DNA of 64,000 nt, from the NCBI RefSeq assembly GCF_002091635.1, contig NZ_BDAC01000006.1:186001-250000 (forward strand). The letters run 5' to 3'. Numbering within the stretch: the first letter of the stretch is position 1; each line of letters begins with the position of its first letter. This document shows, piece after piece, positions 55,357 to 64,000 of the stretch. The translations under genes were made by a program, and so were the position numbers. Source of the stretch: Pseudomonas indica NBRC 103045 (GTDB lineage Bacteria > Pseudomonadota > Gammaproteobacteria > Pseudomonadales > Pseudomonadaceae). The notes beneath the pieces are model-generated. The model saw nothing but the letters and a program-made list of their open reading frames with translations. It did no database searches and was not told where the DNA came from.

Positions 55357-55385
55357 TGCGGAGATGCGGCGCCTTGCGTACAATC
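55357..55385 (+). promoter_or_regulatory. Sigma-70 promoter of rplU-rpmA
   Basis: TTGCGG, 17 bases, TACAAT. Ideal spacing, good -10. Start of transcription near 55392, giving a leader of about 130 bases before the rplU ATG, long enough for leader control. Confidence 0.75.
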
Positions 55386-55520
55386 GCGGCCCCTGAACTT
55401 CCCTGGGCATTTCCCTGCCTTACGCAAATGCACGGGCGTCCCATCCGGCCCCATGCAGCCATGCCAGCCGATCACTCTTTCTATAAAGCGCTGGGTGAGC
55501 AGGATCAACGGAGATATTCC

Positions 55521-55832
55521 ATGTACGCAGTAATTGTTACCGGTGGCAAGCAATACAAAGTCGCCGAAGGCGAGTTCCTCAAGATCGAGAAGCTCGAAGT
55601 CGCCACCGGCGAAGCCGTCACTTTCGACCGCGTGCTGCTGGTCGGCAATGGCGATGACGTGAAGATCGGTGCTCCGGTCGTCGATGGTGCCAAGGTTGTG
55701 GCCGAAGTGGTTTCCCAAGGCCGTCACGACAAAGTGCGCATCATCAAGTTCCGCCGTCGTAAGCACCACATGAAGCGTCAGGGCCACCGTCAGTGGTTCA
55801 CTGAGATCAAAATCACCGGTATTCAGGCGTAA
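55521..55832 (+). CDS. rplU: 50S ribosomal protein L21
   Basis: 103 residues from the ATG at 55521 ([20 protein letters not shown]), with GGAGA upstream. The end [20 protein letters not shown] is the rRNA-binding L21 signature. Operon with rpmA, 35 bases apart. Confidence 0.98.
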   Translation: MYAVIVTGGKQYKVAEGEFLKIEKLEVATGEAVTFDRVLLVGNGDDVKIGAPVVDGAKVVAEVVSQGRHDKVRIIKFRRRKHHMKRQGHRQWFTEIKITGIQA

Positions 55833-55867
55833 GCACTACCTGATCCCCTTTTTGGAGTATTGAACTC

Positions 55868-56125
55868 ATGGCACACAAAAAAGCTGGCGGTTCTACCCGC
55901 AACGGTCGCGACTCAGAAAGTAAACGCCTTGGCGTGAAAATGTTCGGCGGCCAGGCCATCAAGGCCGGTAACATCATCGTGCGTCAGCGCGGTACTCAGT
56001 TCCATGCCGGTTACGGCGTTGGTCTGGGCAAGGATCACACCCTGTTCGCGAAAGTGGATGGCGTGGTCAAGTTCGAGACCAAGGGCGCCTTCGGTCGCAA
56101 ATACGTGAGCGTCGTGACTGTCTGA
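55868..56125 (+). CDS. rpmA: 50S ribosomal protein L27
   Basis: 85 residues starting [20 protein letters not shown], the standard L27 N-terminus that reaches the peptidyl-transferase centre; no Firmicutes-type N-extension. [20 protein letters not shown] and [14 protein letters not shown] follow. Ends at the terminator at 56144. Confidence 0.98.
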   Translation: MAHKKAGGSTRNGRDSESKRLGVKMFGGQAIKAGNIIVRQRGTQFHAGYGVGLGKDHTLFAKVDGVVKFETKGAFGRKYVSVVTV

Positions 56126-56143
56126 GTCCGGCCTTGCTGAAGA

Positions 56144-56170
56144 AGCCCCGTCATGCGACGGGGCTTTTTT
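56144..56170 (+). terminator. Rho-independent terminator after rpmA
   Basis: AGCCCCGTC, ATGC, GACGGGGCT, then TTTTT. Classic form, 19 bases after the rpmA stop, separating rplU-rpmA from obgE. Confidence 0.95.
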
Positions 56171-56205
56171 GTTTCTGTATCCTATAGTTCTTCGTTTTTA
56201 CTCAG

Positions 56206-57454
<1,249 letters not shown>

Positions 57455-57518
57455 CAATGAGGTATCGTTCAGCGCCGCTTTCATAGCGGCGTTGTTCTAA
57501 CTGGCTTGGGGTTGAGAA

Positions 57519-58637
57519 ATGCGGGACAAGGTGACCGGCGCGCGGCGCTGGGTGGTGAAGATCGGTAGTGCCCTGTTGACCGCCGATGGACGTGGATTGG
57601 ATCGGGCAGCCATGGCGGTTTGGGTTCAGCAGATGGTGGCCCTGCGTGAGGCCGGCGTCGAGTTGGTGCTGGTGTCTTCCGGTGCTGTGGCGGCGGGCAT
57701 GAGTCGGCTGGGTTGGGCGTCTCGCCCGAAGGCGATGCACGAGCTGCAGGCTGCTGCCGCAATCGGTCAGATGGGCCTTATTCGCGCCTGGGAATCCAGT
57801 TTCGCCGAGCACGGCAAGCATACTGCCCAGATTCTGCTGACCCATGACGACCTGTCCGATCGCAAGCGCTACCTGAACGCGCGTAGCACTCTGCGCACCC
57901 TGGTGGAGCTGGGGGTGGTTCCGGTGATCAACGAGAACGATACCGTCGTCACCGATGAGATCCGCTTCGGTGACAACGATACCCTCGCGGCGCTGGTGGC
58001 CAACCTGGTGGAGGCGGACCTGTTGGTCATCCTCACTGATCGTGACGGCATGTTCGATGCCGATCCGCGGACCAATCCCGATGCGAAGCTGATCCACGAG
58101 GCGCGTGCCGATGACCCGGCGCTGGATGCGGTGGCGGGGGGTGCCGGCGGTGCGCTCGGTCGGGGAGGGATGCAGACCAAATTGCGTGCGGCGCGCCTCG
58201 CGGCGCGTTCCGGGGCGCACACCATCATCGTCGGTGGGCAGATCGAGCGGGTGCTGGATCGGCTCAAATCGGGCGAGCGCCTGGGAACCTTGCTGGCGCC
58301 CGAGCGGGGCCTGCTGGCGGCACGCAAGCAGTGGCTGGCAGGGCATCTGCAGACTCGCGGCACGCTGACTCTGGATGCCGGGGCTGTGAAGGCGCTGGCG
58401 CAGGATCGCAAGAGCCTGCTGCCGGTTGGGGTGAAGGGTGTGCAGGGCAACTTCCGGCGTGGCGAAATGGTGGTGTGCGTGGGGCCGGATGGTCGCGAGG
58501 TTGCGCGGGGGCTCGCCAACTACAGTGCCGTCGAGGCTCAGAAGATTATCGGGCAGCCCTCCGATGCCATCGAGAAGTTGCTGGGTTATGTGGATGAGCC
58601 GGAGCTTGTTCATCGCGACAATCTGATTCTGGTCTGA
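57519..58637 (+). CDS. proB: Glutamate 5-kinase
   Basis: First step of proline synthesis, phosphorylating glutamate. 372 residues: amino-acid kinase domain (1-260) with [54 protein letters not shown], then a PUA domain (about 275-372) that many bacterial ProB carry, with [15 protein letters not shown]. 65 bases after obgE. Confidence 0.97.
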   Translation: MRDKVTGARRWVVKIGSALLTADGRGLDRAAMAVWVQQMVALREAGVELVLVSSGAVAAGMSRLGWASRPKAMHELQAAAAIGQMGLIRAWESSFAEHGKHTAQILLTHDDLSDRKRYLNARSTLRTLVELGVVPVINENDTVVTDEIRFGDNDTLAALVANLVEADLLVILTDRDGMFDADPRTNPDAKLIHEARADDPALDAVAGGAGGALGRGGMQTKLRAARLAARSGAHTIIVGGQIERVLDRLKSGERLGTLLAPERGLLAARKQWLAGHLQTRGTLTLDAGAVKALAQDRKSLLPVGVKGVQGNFRRGEMVVCVGPDGREVARGLANYSAVEAQKIIGQPSDAIEKLLGYVDEPELVHRDNLILV

Positions 58638-58654
58638 TTTCTCAGGGGGCTGTA

Positions 58655-59110
58655 ATGCGGGCGTTCAAGGGATTGCTGTGCGGCATGCTGCTGTTGCCGC
58701 TTGTGGCTGCGGCTGAGCCGATAGGCGAGGTGTCTACCGTTTTCAAGTGGGTGGGGCCGAACGACAAGATCGTCGTCGAGGCGTTCGATGATCCCAAGGT
58801 GGAAGGTGTAACCTGCTATCTGTCACGCGCCAAGACGGGTGGTGTGAAGGGTGGGCTGGGGTTGGCCGAGGATCGTGCGGAGGCCTCCATAGCCTGCCGT
58901 CAGGTGGGGCCTATCCGCTTTCGAGCCGAACTGAAGGAAGGGGAAGAAGTGTTCAAGGAGCGCACTTCGCTGGTCTTCAAGACCATGCAGGTCGTGCGGT
59001 TCTTCGACAGGAAGCGCAATACCCTGGTGTATCTGGTCTATAGCGACCGGGTGATAGAGGGTAGTCCGCAGAATGCGGTGACGGCCATTCCGATCCTGCC
59101 TTGGAAGTGA
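58655..59110 (+). CDS. creA: CreA-family periplasmic protein
   Basis: 151 residues with signal peptide ([20 protein letters not shown], cut before EPIGE). [20 protein letters not shown] and [20 protein letters not shown] are the CreA hallmarks, then [17 protein letters not shown]. Two Cys may pair. Function unknown. 18 bases after proB, probably the last gene of the obgE-proB-creA unit. Confidence 0.93.
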   Translation: MRAFKGLLCGMLLLPLVAAAEPIGEVSTVFKWVGPNDKIVVEAFDDPKVEGVTCYLSRAKTGGVKGGLGLAEDRAEASIACRQVGPIRFRAELKEGEEVFKERTSLVFKTMQVVRFFDRKRNTLVYLVYSDRVIEGSPQNAVTAIPILPWK

Positions 59111-59113
59111 CGG

Positions 59114-59146
59114 TCTTTGCGGATTGTCGCTGGCGATCCGCAAAGA
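59114..59146 (+). terminator. First hairpin after creA
   Basis: TCTTTGCGGAT, eleven-base loop, ATCCGCAAAGA: perfect eleven-pair stem starting 4 bases after the creA stop. No U-tract; it precedes the stronger bidirectional terminator. Confidence 0.65.
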
Positions 59147-59156
59147 AGAAGGCAAT

Positions 59157-59183
59157 AAAAAACCGGCCATTGGCCGGTTTTTT
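59157..59183. terminator. Bidirectional terminator between creA and rpsT
   Basis: AAAAAA, CCGGCCA, TTGGCCGG, TTTTTT: a GC stem flanked by A's and T's, so it works in both directions for the convergent creA and rpsT. Confidence 0.95.
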
Positions 59184-59201
59184 GTTCAGCATCCGTCGCG
59201 C

Positions 59202-59480
59202 TTAGGCGGCAGCGGCTTCGCTGAGTGCCTTGATGTGGGCATTCAGACGGCCTTTGTGGCGAGCTGCCTTGTTCTTGTGGATGATGCCTTTGTCGGCCAT
59301 ACGGTCGATCACCGGCACAGCCAGGGTGTAGGCGGCTTGAGCCTTTTCCAGGTCCTTGGCGTCGATCGCCTTGACCACGTTCTTTATGTAGGTACGAACC
59401 ATGGAGCGCAGGCTGGCGTTATGGCTACGACGCTTCTCAGCCTGTTTGGCGCGTTTTTTGGCAGAAGGTGTATTGGCCAC
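59202..59480 (-). CDS. rpsT: 30S ribosomal protein S20 (GTG start)
   Basis: 92 residues. The mature sequence [20 protein letters not shown] matches S20 directly after the initiator, so translation must begin at the GTG at 59480; SD GAGGAG lies about 8 bases upstream. The E. coli rpsT also uses a non-AUG start (UUG) linked to its weak initiation and autocontrol. The ATG found 11 codons upstream is not conserved S20 sequence. Confidence 0.95.
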   Translation of the reverse strand: MANTPSAKKRAKQAEKRRSHNASLRSMVRTYIKNVVKAIDAKDLEKAQAAYTLAVPVIDRMADKGIIHKNKAARHKGRLNAHIKALSEAAAA

Positions 59481-59706
59481 CGTCAAGCTCCTCGAAAACA
59501 GGGATACAAACAAATAAGGCCGCGAATCATGCCGACCTCACCCTGGCTTGTCAAGGGTGGCGGCATTCTTCTCAAGTGCCGTTCGACGAGCGTGTCCGCT
59601 GGCGCTGGATGATTTATTCGTGGGCGACCTCTACACTCGGCGGCTTCGCTCCGGCGTCCATCTTTTCCGTCGACCGAGTGGCCAGAAAACAGTAGCGATC
59701 AATGCC

Positions 59707-61245
59707 ATGAATCTACTCAAGTCGTTGGCAGCCGTCAGCTCCATCACCATGCTGTCGCGGGTGTTGGGCTTCGTGCGCGACACCATCATCGCCCGTATTT
59801 TTGGTGCAGGCATGGCGACGGATGCCTTCTTCGTCGCCTTCAAGTTGCCCAATCTGTTGCGGCGCATCTTCGCCGAGGGGGCATTTTCCCAGGCGTTCGT
59901 GCCCATCCTGGCGGAATACAAGACCCAGCAGGGCGAAGAGGCGACGCGTACGTTTATCGCCTATATCTCTGGCCTGCTCACGCTCGTGCTGGCGCTGGTT
60001 ACGTTGTTGGGCGTGCTCGCAGCCCCCTGGATCATCTGGGTCAGTGCGCCGGGTTTCGCTGACGAGCCGGAGAAGTTCGAACTGACGACCTCGCTGCTAC
60101 GGGTAACCTTTCCCTACATTCTGCTGATTTCGCTGTCGTCGCTGGCCGGCGCCATCCTCAATACTTGGAACCGCTTTTCCGTGCCGGCGTTCGTGCCGAC
60201 ATTGCTGAATGTCAGCATGATTGGTTTCGCCCTTTTTCTGACTCCCTATTTCGACCCTCCCGTCATGGTACTGGGATGGGCTGCGCTGGCCGGGGGACTG
60301 CTCCAGCTTTTGTATCAGCTGCCGTCATTGAAGAAGATCGGCATGCTCGTCCTGCCTCGGCTGAATCTGCGCGATACGGGCGTCTGGCGTGTTCTGAAGC
60401 AGATGCTGCCGGCGATCCTGGGCGTTTCGGTCAGTCAGATTTCGCTGATCATCAATACCATCTTCGCGTCATTCTTGGTGGCGGGGTCGGTATCCTGGAT
60501 GTACTACGCCGATCGACTGATGGAGCTGCCATCCGGCGTGCTGGGGGTGGCGCTGGGCACCATTCTGCTGCCGTCATTGGCCAAGACCTATGCCAGCCAG
60601 GACCGCAAGGAATATTCGCGGCTGCTCGACTGGGGCCTGCGGCTGTGCTTCCTGTTGGTGTTGCCCTGTGCGGTCGCTCTGGCATTGCTCGCCGAGCCGC
60701 TGACGGTTTCGTTGTTCCAGTATGGAAAGTTCTCGGCTCATGATGCCCTGATGACCCAGCGTGCCCTGATTGCCTATTCGGTCGGCCTGCTGGGTATCAT
60801 TCTGGTCAAGGTGTTGGCGCCGGGCTTCTATGCCCAGCAGAACATCCGGACACCGGTGCGTATCGCCGTATTCACCTTGGTTGTAACGCAACTGCTGAAC
60901 CTAGCGCTGATCTTCCCTTTGCAGCATGCCGGGCTGGCTTTGGCCATTGGCCTGGGCGCCTGTCTGAATGCGGGCCTGCTTTACTGGAAACTGCGCGCGC
61001 AGCGGCTGTTCCAGCCGCAGCCGGGGTGGGTTCTGTTCCTGATGAAGCTGGTCGTGGCGGTGCTGGTCATGGCTGCGGCACTGTTCGGGTTAATGCTGGT
61101 CATGCCGGCCTGGGACGAGGGTGTGATGCTGATGCGCCTGCTGCGCCTCGGTGGGCTGGTGACAATCGGTGTATTTGCCTACTTCGGTATGTTGCTGTTG
61201 CTCGGCTTCCGGATCAGGGATTTTTCCCGGCGAGCGGTTTCCTGA
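59707..61245 (+). CDS. murJ: Lipid II flippase MurJ
   Basis: Flips peptidoglycan precursor lipid II across the inner membrane. 512 residues from the ATG at 59707 ([20 protein letters not shown]), 14 membrane segments. Signature [20 protein letters not shown] (18-37) and [20 protein letters not shown] with [11 protein letters not shown] (38-68), including the essential Arg residues of the central cavity. Longer upstream frame is not family-like. Confidence 0.96.
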   Translation: MNLLKSLAAVSSITMLSRVLGFVRDTIIARIFGAGMATDAFFVAFKLPNLLRRIFAEGAFSQAFVPILAEYKTQQGEEATRTFIAYISGLLTLVLALVTLLGVLAAPWIIWVSAPGFADEPEKFELTTSLLRVTFPYILLISLSSLAGAILNTWNRFSVPAFVPTLLNVSMIGFALFLTPYFDPPVMVLGWAALAGGLLQLLYQLPSLKKIGMLVLPRLNLRDTGVWRVLKQMLPAILGVSVSQISLIINTIFASFLVAGSVSWMYYADRLMELPSGVLGVALGTILLPSLAKTYASQDRKEYSRLLDWGLRLCFLLVLPCAVALALLAEPLTVSLFQYGKFSAHDALMTQRALIAYSVGLLGIILVKVLAPGFYAQQNIRTPVRIAVFTLVVTQLLNLALIFPLQHAGLALAIGLGACLNAGLLYWKLRAQRLFQPQPGWVLFLMKLVVAVLVMAAALFGLMLVMPAWDEGVMLMRLLRLGGLVTIGVFAYFGMLLLLGFRIRDFSRRAVS

Positions 61246-61346
61246 TCCTGCTCGCCGTAGTGCCTGCTTGATGCGAGGTCTGGCCGAACTGTTACCGGGC
61301 CTCGGGTGTGCGTATAATCGGCCACTTTGTGAGCAAGATGCGTGTT

Positions 61347-62288
61347 ATGCAGCTGGTTCGAGGTCTTCATAACCTGCTTCCCCAGCATCGGGGCTGTGTT
61401 GCCACCATCGGTAATTTCGATGGGGTGCACCGTGGTCACCAGGCGATCCTTAAGCGACTGCGCGAACGTGCGGCGGAGTTGCGCTTACCCAGTTGCGTGG
61501 TGATTTTCGAGCCTCAGCCGCGGGAGTACTTCGCTCCGGATAGCGCTCCGGCCCGTTTGACGCGCCTGCGCGACAAGCTCGAGCTGCTGGCTGCCGAGGG
61601 CGTCGATCGGGTGCTATGCCTGGCTTTCAACCGACGTTTGCGTGAACTCAGCGCGGCCGAGTTCGTGCATGCGGTGCTGGTGGAAGGGCTAGGGGTGAAG
61701 CATTTGGAGGTTGGTGACGATTTCCGCTTCGGTTGCGATCGTGCCGGCGATTTCGAGTTTCTGCAGCAGGCCGGTGCCGATGAGGGTTTCACGGTCGAAG
61801 CGGCGGCAACCGTCGAACTGGATGGCGAGCGTGTCAGCAGTACGCGCGTCCGCCAGGCGCTGGCGGCGGGCGATTTCGCCTTGGCCGAGCGCTTGCTGGG
61901 GCGGCCGTACTGCATCACCGGCCGAGTGCTGCATGGCCAGAAGCTCGGTCGTCAGTTGGGCGCACCGACCGCGAACGTGCAGCTCAAGCGCTGCCGGGTT
62001 CCGTTGTCCGGCGTCTATCTGGTCAGTGCCAGGGTGGACGACGGGCGGCGCCTGCAGGGCGTGGCCAATATCGGTGTTCGCCCGAGCGTGAAGGGCGACG
62101 GACAGGCCCACCTGGAAGTACATCTGCTGAATTTTGCCGGCGACCTGTATGGCCGGCGCCTGACGGTGGCATTCCACCACAAGCTGCGAGACGAGCAGCG
62201 TTTCGCCTCCCTGGAGGCGCTGAAGACGGCGATCGATGCGGACATCGCCGCCGCCCGGGCCTACTGGCTCGGTCAACCGCTTCAATAA
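61347..62288 (+). CDS. ribF: Riboflavin kinase / FAD synthetase
   Basis: Makes FMN then FAD. 313 residues from the ATG at 61347 ([20 protein letters not shown]); two ATGs a little upstream are possible but less like relatives. FAD-synthetase half with [15 protein letters not shown] (about 22-36) and [10 protein letters not shown]; kinase half with [12 protein letters not shown] (Pro-Thr-Ala-Asn) and [13 protein letters not shown]. Ends 14 bases before ileS. Confidence 0.95.
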   Translation: MQLVRGLHNLLPQHRGCVATIGNFDGVHRGHQAILKRLRERAAELRLPSCVVIFEPQPREYFAPDSAPARLTRLRDKLELLAAEGVDRVLCLAFNRRLRELSAAEFVHAVLVEGLGVKHLEVGDDFRFGCDRAGDFEFLQQAGADEGFTVEAAATVELDGERVSSTRVRQALAAGDFALAERLLGRPYCITGRVLHGQKLGRQLGAPTANVQLKRCRVPLSGVYLVSARVDDGRRLQGVANIGVRPSVKGDGQAHLEVHLLNFAGDLYGRRLTVAFHHKLRDEQRFASLEALKTAIDADIAAARAYWLGQPLQ

Positions 62289-62302
62289 AGAGCCTGAACG
62301 AC

Positions 62303-64000
62303 ATGACCGACTACAAAGCGACCCTCAACCTGCCGGAAACGGCGTTTCCGATGAAGGCCGGCCTGCCCCAGCGCGAGCCGGAGATGCTGCAGCGCTGGAG
62401 CAGCATTGACCTGTACCGGAAGCTGCGGCAGATCGGCGAGGGACGCCCGAAGTTCGTTCTGCACGACGGTCCGCCGTATGCCAACGGCAATATCCACATC
62501 GGTCACGCGGTCAACAAGATCCTCAAGGACATCATCGTCCGCTCGAAGACCCTGGCCGGTTACGATGCACCCTACGTACCGGGTTGGGACTGCCATGGCC
62601 TGCCCATCGAGCACAAGGTGGAAACCACCCACGGCAAGCACCTGCCCGCCGACAAGACCCGCGAACTCTGCCGTGCCTATGCGGCCGAGCAGATCGAAGG
62701 GCAGAAGGCCGACTTCATTCGTCTCGGTGTGCTCGGCGACTGGGATAATCCATACAAGACCATGGATTTCGCCAACGAGGCGGGGGAAATCCGCGCGCTG
62801 GCCGAAATGGTCAAGCAGGGATTCGTGTTCAAGGGCTTGAAGCCGGTCAACTGGTGTTTCGATTGCGGCTCCGCACTGGCGGAAGCCGAGGTCGAGTATC
62901 AGGACAAGAAGTCCGATGCCATCGACGTGGCGTTCCCGAGTGCCGACGACAAGGCTCTGGCAGAGGCATTCGGTCTCGAGTCCCTGGGCAAGCCCGCCTG
63001 CATCGTGATCTGGACCACCACGCCCTGGACCATCCCGGCCAACCAGGCGCTGAACGCACACCCCGAATTCGACTATGCCCTGGTGGACGTTGGCGACAAG
63101 CTGTTGGTGCTGGCAGCCGAGCTGGTCGAGGCCAGCCTGAAGCGCTATGGCCTCGAGGGGCAGGTCGTCGCCACGACCAAGGGCGAGCGCCTGGAGAATC
63201 TGAACTTCCGTCATCCGCTCTACGAGCGTCTGTCGCCGGTTTACCTGGCCGAATACGTGGCGCTGGATGCCGGTACGGGGATCGTTCACTCGGCGCCGGC
63301 CTATGGCGAGGACGACTTCGTCACCTGCAAGCGCTACGGGATGCACAACGACGACATCCTCAATCCAGTGCAGAGCAATGGCGTCTATGTCGACTCCCTG
63401 CCGTTCTTCGGTGGGCAGTTCATTTGGAAGGCCAACCCGCAGATCGTCGAAAAGCTTGCCGAGGTCGGTTGCCTGCTGAAGCACGAGAGCATCAGCCACA
63501 GCTACATGCACTGCTGGCGCCACAAGACTCCGTTGATCTACCGCGCCACGGCGCAGTGGTTCGTCGGCATGGACAAGCAGCCGAACCAGGGCGATACCCT
63601 GCGTCAGCGTGCATTGGCCGGCATCGAGCAGACCGAGTTCGTTCCTGCCTGGGGCCAGGCGCGTCTGCAAGGCATGATTGCCGGTCGTCCGGACTGGTGT
63701 ATCTCGCGTCAGCGCAACTGGGGGGTGCCGATCCCTTTCTTCCTACACAAGGCCAGCGGCGAACTGCATCCGCGTACGCCGGAACTGATGGAGGCGGTAG
63801 CCCAACGTGTCGAGAAAGAGGGTATCGAGGCCTGGTTCAAACTCGATGCTGCCGAGTTGCTCGGTGATGAGGCTGCGCAATACGACAAGATCAGCGACAC
63901 CCTGGATGTCTGGTTCGATTCGGGCACGACGCATTGGCATGTACTGCGTGGTTCGCACCCGCTTGGCCACGCCCAGGGGCCGCGCGCCGACCTTTACCTC
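62303..64000 (+). CDS. ileS: Isoleucyl-tRNA synthetase (3' partial)
   Basis: First 566 codons; the frame is open to the window end (full size about 940). Class I synthetase: HIGH motif in [14 protein letters not shown] (about 64-67), editing domain with [20 protein letters not shown] (about 233-252) and [30 protein letters not shown] (about 473-486). The KMSKS loop and zinc end lie beyond the window. ribF-ileS-lspA order is expected next. Confidence 0.97.
   Translation, partial: MTDYKATLNLPETAFPMKAGLPQREPEMLQRWSSIDLYRKLRQIGEGRPKFVLHDGPPYANGNIHIGHAVNKILKDIIVRSKTLAGYDAPYVPGWDCHGLPIEHKVETTHGKHLPADKTRELCRAYAAEQIEGQKADFIRLGVLGDWDNPYKTMDFANEAGEIRALAEMVKQGFVFKGLKPVNWCFDCGSALAEAEVEYQDKKSDAIDVAFPSADDKALAEAFGLESLGKPACIVIWTTTPWTIPANQALNAHPEFDYALVDVGDKLLVLAAELVEASLKRYGLEGQVVATTKGERLENLNFRHPLYERLSPVYLAEYVALDAGTGIVHSAPAYGEDDFVTCKRYGMHNDDILNPVQSNGVYVDSLPFFGGQFIWKANPQIVEKLAEVGCLLKHESISHSYMHCWRHKTPLIYRATAQWFVGMDKQPNQGDTLRQRALAGIEQTEFVPAWGQARLQGMIAGRPDWCISRQRNWGVPIPFFLHKASGELHPRTPELMEAVAQRVEKEGIEAWFKLDAAELLGDEAAQYDKISDTLDVWFDSGTTHWHVLRGSHPLGHAQGPRADLYL

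Overview
The window is a GC-rich stretch of Pseudomonas chromosome, probably from the P. aeruginosa / P. citronellolis / P. nitroreducens side of the genus. This rests on protein-level resemblance and on gene order: from memory, the blocks dctP-fpr-mscL-ydcH-ydcH-radA-mapZ, rtcR-rtcB-rtcA, and fklB-(Fur-regulated ORF)-ispB-rplU-rpmA-obgE-proB-rpsT-murJ-ribF-ileS match P. aeruginosa PA4616-PA4560. No prophage, insertion sequence with a transposase, CRISPR array or rRNA was seen.

Layout. 1-6.6 kb: end of an SMP-30-like gene, a secreted pectate lyase, a 46-residue Cys-rich protein (1639..1779, minus), an HDAC-family deacetylase, and a run GNAT - SagB-type oxidoreductase - tesB - HAD phosphatase. 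6.6-13.5 kb: a pair of short palindromes beside a DUF559 endonuclease-like gene, a YpfJ metallopeptidase, a PhzF protein, a DUF411 protein, trmA, a purine permease and a DJ-1 protein. 13.6-19.5 kb: a three-subunit molybdenum aldehyde oxidoreductase (paoABC-like), an MFS exporter and mocA, whose product makes the cytosine form of the cofactor. 19.5-29 kb: rlmG, an orphan TRAP-binding protein, a flavin reductase, mscL, two small YdcH proteins, radA, mapZ, a methyltransferase bracketed by two MITE-like repeats, and glyA. 29-38 kb: the c-di-GMP enzyme MorA, ettA, a membrane SRPBCC protein, pbpG and a lipoprotein.

37.8-46.4 kb is the most interesting part: an RNA-repair locus. The CARF-AAA+ activator rtcR diverges from an operon with a strong sigma-54 promoter (GG-N10-GC). 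The first things transcribed are two tandem tRNA-like RNAs one base apart. Both have an intact tRNA elbow but a five-base anticodon loop without U33. They are followed by a small Arg-rich ORF coupled to a slipin, then rtcB, a HEAT-repeat protein, an unknown 205-residue protein, a polymerase-beta-type nucleotidyltransferase and rtcA. The simplest reading is that RtcR senses broken tRNA ends and switches on ligase, cyclase and nucleotidyltransferase together with tRNA-mimic RNAs that act as decoys, sensors or substrates.

46.4-64 kb: a DUF4105 outer-envelope protein, a zinc-finger DksA/TraR-type protein next to a Lon-like protease, a hypothetical gene bracketed by two DnaA-box repeats, small membrane and iron-regulated genes, and the conserved ispB/rplU-rpmA-obgE-proB-creA / rpsT / murJ-ribF-ileS housekeeping block. 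ileS runs off the window end.
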